A stretch of 64,000 nucleotides of DNA from DMER01 sp003451645 (lineage in GTDB: Bacteria > Pseudomonadota > Alphaproteobacteria > Micropepsales > Micropepsaceae). Each line of letters starts with the position of its first letter. The first letter of the stretch is position 1. Made by a program: the position numbers and the translations under genes. Under the pieces are notes generated by a model. The model saw only the letters and a program-made list of their open reading frames with translations. It was not told where the DNA came from and made no database searches. Shown piece by piece: positions 62,572 to 64,000 of the stretch. The stretch lies in NCBI GenBank assembly GCA_031976175.1, contig DALYLR010000014.1, positions 13,082 through 77,081 of the forward strand. Reading direction: 5' to 3'.

Positions 62572-64000
62572 TCATTTGGAGCAATTCGTAACCGGACGCG
62601 CGGGCCGGTAGCCGCTCATAAAGTCAAAAGACCGGGTGACGAAACAAACACCGCGGTGGGTACGCTGGCGGTTGCAGCTCGTCGTACTTTCGGCGGTCCA
62701 GATACCGCCGTTAGTCATACCAAGATAGAACATGACATGGCTGCCCGGTTTCAGAAGAACGTCGCCCGGACGTAACGCCGCGAACGTCCCAAGATCGATC
62801 ATGTAAGGCTGCATGGTCGATGTGCCGAGCTTACCTTGATGCGGCAGATTGAGAGCGCGTTGCACAAAGCCTGAGCAATCAATCCCAGCGGTCGAACCAG
62901 GGATACCCCCGCCTGAATTTGTGCAGACGTTGCCCGCACGAATGCCTTGCCGCTCGACGCGGCGGCGGAAGCTGTCAACACTATCAAAATTGCCCCAGCC
63001 ATATGGCATGCCACGCAAAGTGTCGCCAACATTGGCGACAGCGATCTGAGGCGCTTTGGCAAAACCAGGTGCGCTGCTGTTGGGACAGCTGTCAGGACCT
63101 TTGGACCGCTCCGTTACGCGCCAAGGCATTGTGCTGTAGGCCCGCCCAGCATTGAGAACTTGGTGGTAAACCGCTTCTTGACTTGTCGTTAGTGGGTCGG
63201 CGGTTGCGCAGACTTGCTGCCTTTTGCGCCGAGCGGCGTCCTGATCGCTGAGCCGGTCGATCTTCGGCCGGGGGAAAGACAATGTCCTGAGCGCTTCGGG
63301 CGTCGCGGACCGGAACGGGATCTTGATCAATTGCAACCGAGCGATCTTTCCGGGCTCATCCGCCAAGGGTAAAAGTTGATAGGCGAAGTCCATGTCAGAG
63401 GCGACGGCGTTGCGCCCAAACTGGTTCTCGCCCAGCGGCGCAACAGAGGCGAATTTTAGGCCGCCATCGTCACGACGATATCGCCTGACCATGGTGCGCA
63501 CGAGCACACCCTGGCTGGCCTTGGTCGCGAGTTCTTGGACATAGACATCCTGCGACCGGCCCTCAGGGCTCTTCCGGATGATCCGCGCACCAACAACATT
63601 CACGCCGTCGAGCGTGCTGTCGGCGGGTGCAACGTCAAAGTCCTCCGCCGAGTCGGGCCGTTCAAAGGAACGCGCACCGCTTTGTGCAGGACTTAGGCGG
63701 ATTCCGCGGCCTTCGACCCGGTGCTTTTCGCCATAATTGAACAATGTTGGCACAAGATCGACGGGATTTGCACCCTCGCCGATGCTGCGTCCGCCCACCC
63801 CTTGGTCTGACGGCGCGACGAAGCTTGCACCCTCATCGGTCAGCCCGATGATGCTGCTGAGGCCATCCTGAGAGCCGCCAAAGCTGCGCGCCCCGGCCCC
63901 GTTTCCGCCAGCGCGCAGGCCAGGGTCGAGACCACGAACACCGCGTACACGACCGTCAGCGCGCGCCGCCGGTCGAAACGGTCGATCACCAGGGAAGCGC
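62572..64000 (-). CDS. NlpC/P60-like peptidase-domain protein, 5' end outside window
   Basis: The C-terminal part of a secreted-type protein. The frame is open to the right edge without a convincing start, so it is treated as partial; the first in-window start would be GTG 63798, giving 408 residues. The C-terminal domain has PYGWGNFDSVDSFRR, then GIDCSGFVQRALNLP (catalytic Cys) and GSHVMFYLG (catalytic His), matching cysteine peptidases that cut peptidoglycan stem peptides. The preceding 250 residues are unassigned, with Gly/Asp/Arg-rich low complexity near the edge, including two GARSF words. The final residues include several extra cysteines (TSCN, GVCF, TNCSK), which suggests disulfides in the periplasm. 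Confidence 0.75.
   Translation of the reverse strand, partial: RFPGDRPFRPAARADGRVRGVRGLDPGLRAGGNGAGARSFGGSQDGLSSIIGLTDEGASFVAPSDQGVGGRSIGEGANPVDLVPTLFNYGEKHRVEGRGIRLSPAQSGARSFERPDSAEDFDVAPADSTLDGVNVVGARIIRKSPEGRSQDVYVQELATKASQGVLVRTMVRRYRRDDGGLKFASVAPLGENQFGRNAVASDMDFAYQLLPLADEPGKIARLQLIKIPFRSATPEALRTLSFPRPKIDRLSDQDAARRKRQQVCATADPLTTSQEAVYHQVLNAGRAYSTMPWRVTERSKGPDSCPNSSAPGFAKAPQIAVANVGDTLRGMPYGWGNFDSVDSFRRRVERQGIRAGNVCTNSGGGIPGSTAGIDCSGFVQRALNLPHQGKLGTSTMQPYMIDLGTFAALRPGDVLLKPGSHVMFYLGMTNGGIWTAESTTSCNRQRTHRGVCFVTRSFDFMSGYRPARPVTNCSK

Noticed and set aside
63840..64000. Minus-strand frame reading like an MFS signature (VIDRFDRRRALTVVYAVF)
   Set aside because: It stops at 63840 after about 53 codons, while the overlapping frame of the NlpC/P60-like protein is open to the edge and continues a clear protein. 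Probably a chance frame in GC-rich sequence.

Overview
The window is a gene-dense, GC-rich stretch of chromosome, most likely from an alphaproteobacterium. The evidence is the gene order ccmE-ccmF-ccmH-degP-response regulator-histidine kinase with glnE nearby (compare the rhizobial cycHJKL-degP-feuPQ-glnE region), a DivK/PleC-style phosphorelay, an ECF sigma/anti-sigma pair of alphaproteobacterial type, and short ATGA-type overlaps. I cannot fix the order or genus from sequence alone. I see no insertion sequence, prophage or CRISPR array. The only RNA gene is a tRNA-Gln(CTG).

Layout. 0-4 kb (minus): 5' part of queA, coaD, a paired acyl-CoA dehydrogenase operon and a MarR regulator. 4-12 kb (plus): an RND efflux pump (lipoprotein adaptor plus inner-membrane transporter) divergent from marR, a conserved unknown protein and aminopeptidase N. 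11.9-27.1 kb (plus): a PAS histidine kinase, an Hpt protein and a single-domain receiver, followed by a complete but rearranged Pel exopolysaccharide operon (pelA, split pelB, pelD, pelE, pelF, pelG). PelA lacks the glycoside hydrolase domain, PelB is split into a TPR protein and a separate beta-barrel protein, pelC is absent, and PelD lacks the c-di-GMP-binding GGDEF domain.

27-40.6 kb is a polyamine island: a gamma-glutamylpolyamine synthetase-like gene, a PotD/PotF-like binding protein, speD, speE and the ABC transporter genes potB, potC and potA. Inside it lies a minus-strand five-gene operon that I do not recognise as a described system: two phytoene-desaturase-fold flavoproteins, a GcvT/YgfZ-fold protein, an ECF sigma factor and its membrane anti-sigma factor.

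40.6-47.3 kb (minus): HU-like protein, glnE and a 1105-residue membrane-anchored Clp-type AAA+ protein whose C-terminus resembles the PCRF domain of peptide-chain release factors without the GGQ catalytic domain. This fusion is the most unusual single gene here. 47.4-49.7 kb (plus): a fumarylacetoacetate hydrolase-family enzyme and a UMF1-type MFS transporter. 49.7-57.7 kb (minus): rsmB-like methyltransferase, ccmE, ccmF, ccmH, degP and an OmpR-type two-component system. 57.8-64 kb: flavodoxin-like protein, guaB, a periplasmic EF-hand protein, rlmE, ppx/gppA, tRNA-Gln and a partial NlpC/P60-like protein running off the right edge.

Two themes stand out. First, Pel synthesis here appears to have lost its usual allosteric c-di-GMP input and sits directly behind a phosphorelay. 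Second, polyamine uptake, synthesis and glutamylation genes are clustered around an operon that looks like regulated flavin/folate chemistry. Assignments rest on sequence motifs read by eye; no database search was run.
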